In this document: positions 5,513-5,601 of the stretch, piece after piece
Numbering within the stretch: position 1 is the first letter of the stretch
Layout: each line of letters starts with the position of its first letter
Origin: Actinomycetales bacterium
Lineage (GTDB): Bacteria; Actinomycetota; Actinomycetes; S36-B12
Assembly (NCBI GenBank): GCA_017849335.1
Contig: JAFIHP010000308.1
Coordinates: 1-5,601 of the forward strand
DNA length: 5,601 bases
Direction: 5' to 3'
Translations under genes and position numbers: made by a program
Notes under the pieces: generated by a model
Database searches by the model: none
Told to the model about the DNA's origin: nothing
The model's input: only the letters and a program-made list of their open reading frames with translations

Positions 5513-5601
5513 TCAGGCGTCGGGGTCCTGCAGGGTCGCCAGGGCGGCCCAGCGCGGATCCGTCGCCTCGTGGGCGTGCGACGGGTCGTCCTCGAGCCGT
5601 A
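5513..5601 (-). CDS. C-terminal end of a DUF177/YceD family protein (runs off right edge)
   Basis: Only the last 28 codons and the TGA stop (5515-5513) are in the window. They read RLEDDPSHAHEATDPRWAAL at first and end in ATLQDPDA. The DPRWAAL-x-x-L ending is the usual C-terminus of actinobacterial DUF177 (YceD-like) proteins encoded just before rpmF. Family members in other bacteria are linked to 23S rRNA or large-subunit maturation. The assignment rests on this short tail plus the position directly upstream of rpmF, and the rest of the gene cannot be assessed. Confidence 0.85.
   Translation of the reverse strand, partial: RLEDDPSHAHEATDPRWAALATLQDPDA

Overview
This window looks like a core-genome segment of a high-GC actinobacterium. 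The GC content is very high, third codon positions are almost all G or C, and GTG starts are frequent. The SMC N-terminus, the L32 protein and the DUF177-rpmF...rnc-mutM...smc gene order are all actinobacterial in style. The order or family cannot be fixed from the sequence alone. All genes but one lie on the minus strand, so the biological reading direction is right to left.

From the right edge in transcription order: the C-terminal end of a DUF177/YceD protein (5513-5601, partial); rpmF for ribosomal protein L32 (5289-5462); plsX, acyl-ACP:phosphate acyltransferase (4229-5254); a small acyl-carrier-protein-like gene (3954-4229); rnc for RNase III (3242-3961); and mutM/fpg for formamidopyrimidine-DNA glycosylase (2342-3229). 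These genes are packed tightly: plsX and the ACP-like gene share one base (TGATG), the ACP-like gene and rnc overlap by 8 nt, and rnc and mutM are 12 nt apart. They very probably form one transcription unit joining ribosome biogenesis (DUF177, L32, RNase III), phospholipid initiation (PlsX, ACP-like) and DNA repair (MutM).

Beyond mutM comes a plus-strand gene for a 99-residue secreted protein (2018-2317), convergent with mutM and divergent from smc. The smc gene starts with GTG at 1881 and runs off the left edge. Its first 627 codons are present: the N-terminal ATPase half, the first coiled-coil arm and most of the hinge.

No mobile element, CRISPR array, tRNA or rRNA was seen, and every gene appears intact within the window. 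The points worth a second look are: (1) the ACP-like protein seems to lack the phosphopantetheine-attachment serine; (2) its PlsX neighbour departs from consensus at several signature motifs and in the membrane-association segment; (3) an 11-bp hairpin ends one base before the plsX start codon; and (4) a small secreted-protein gene interrupts the otherwise co-directional mutM-smc neighbourhood.
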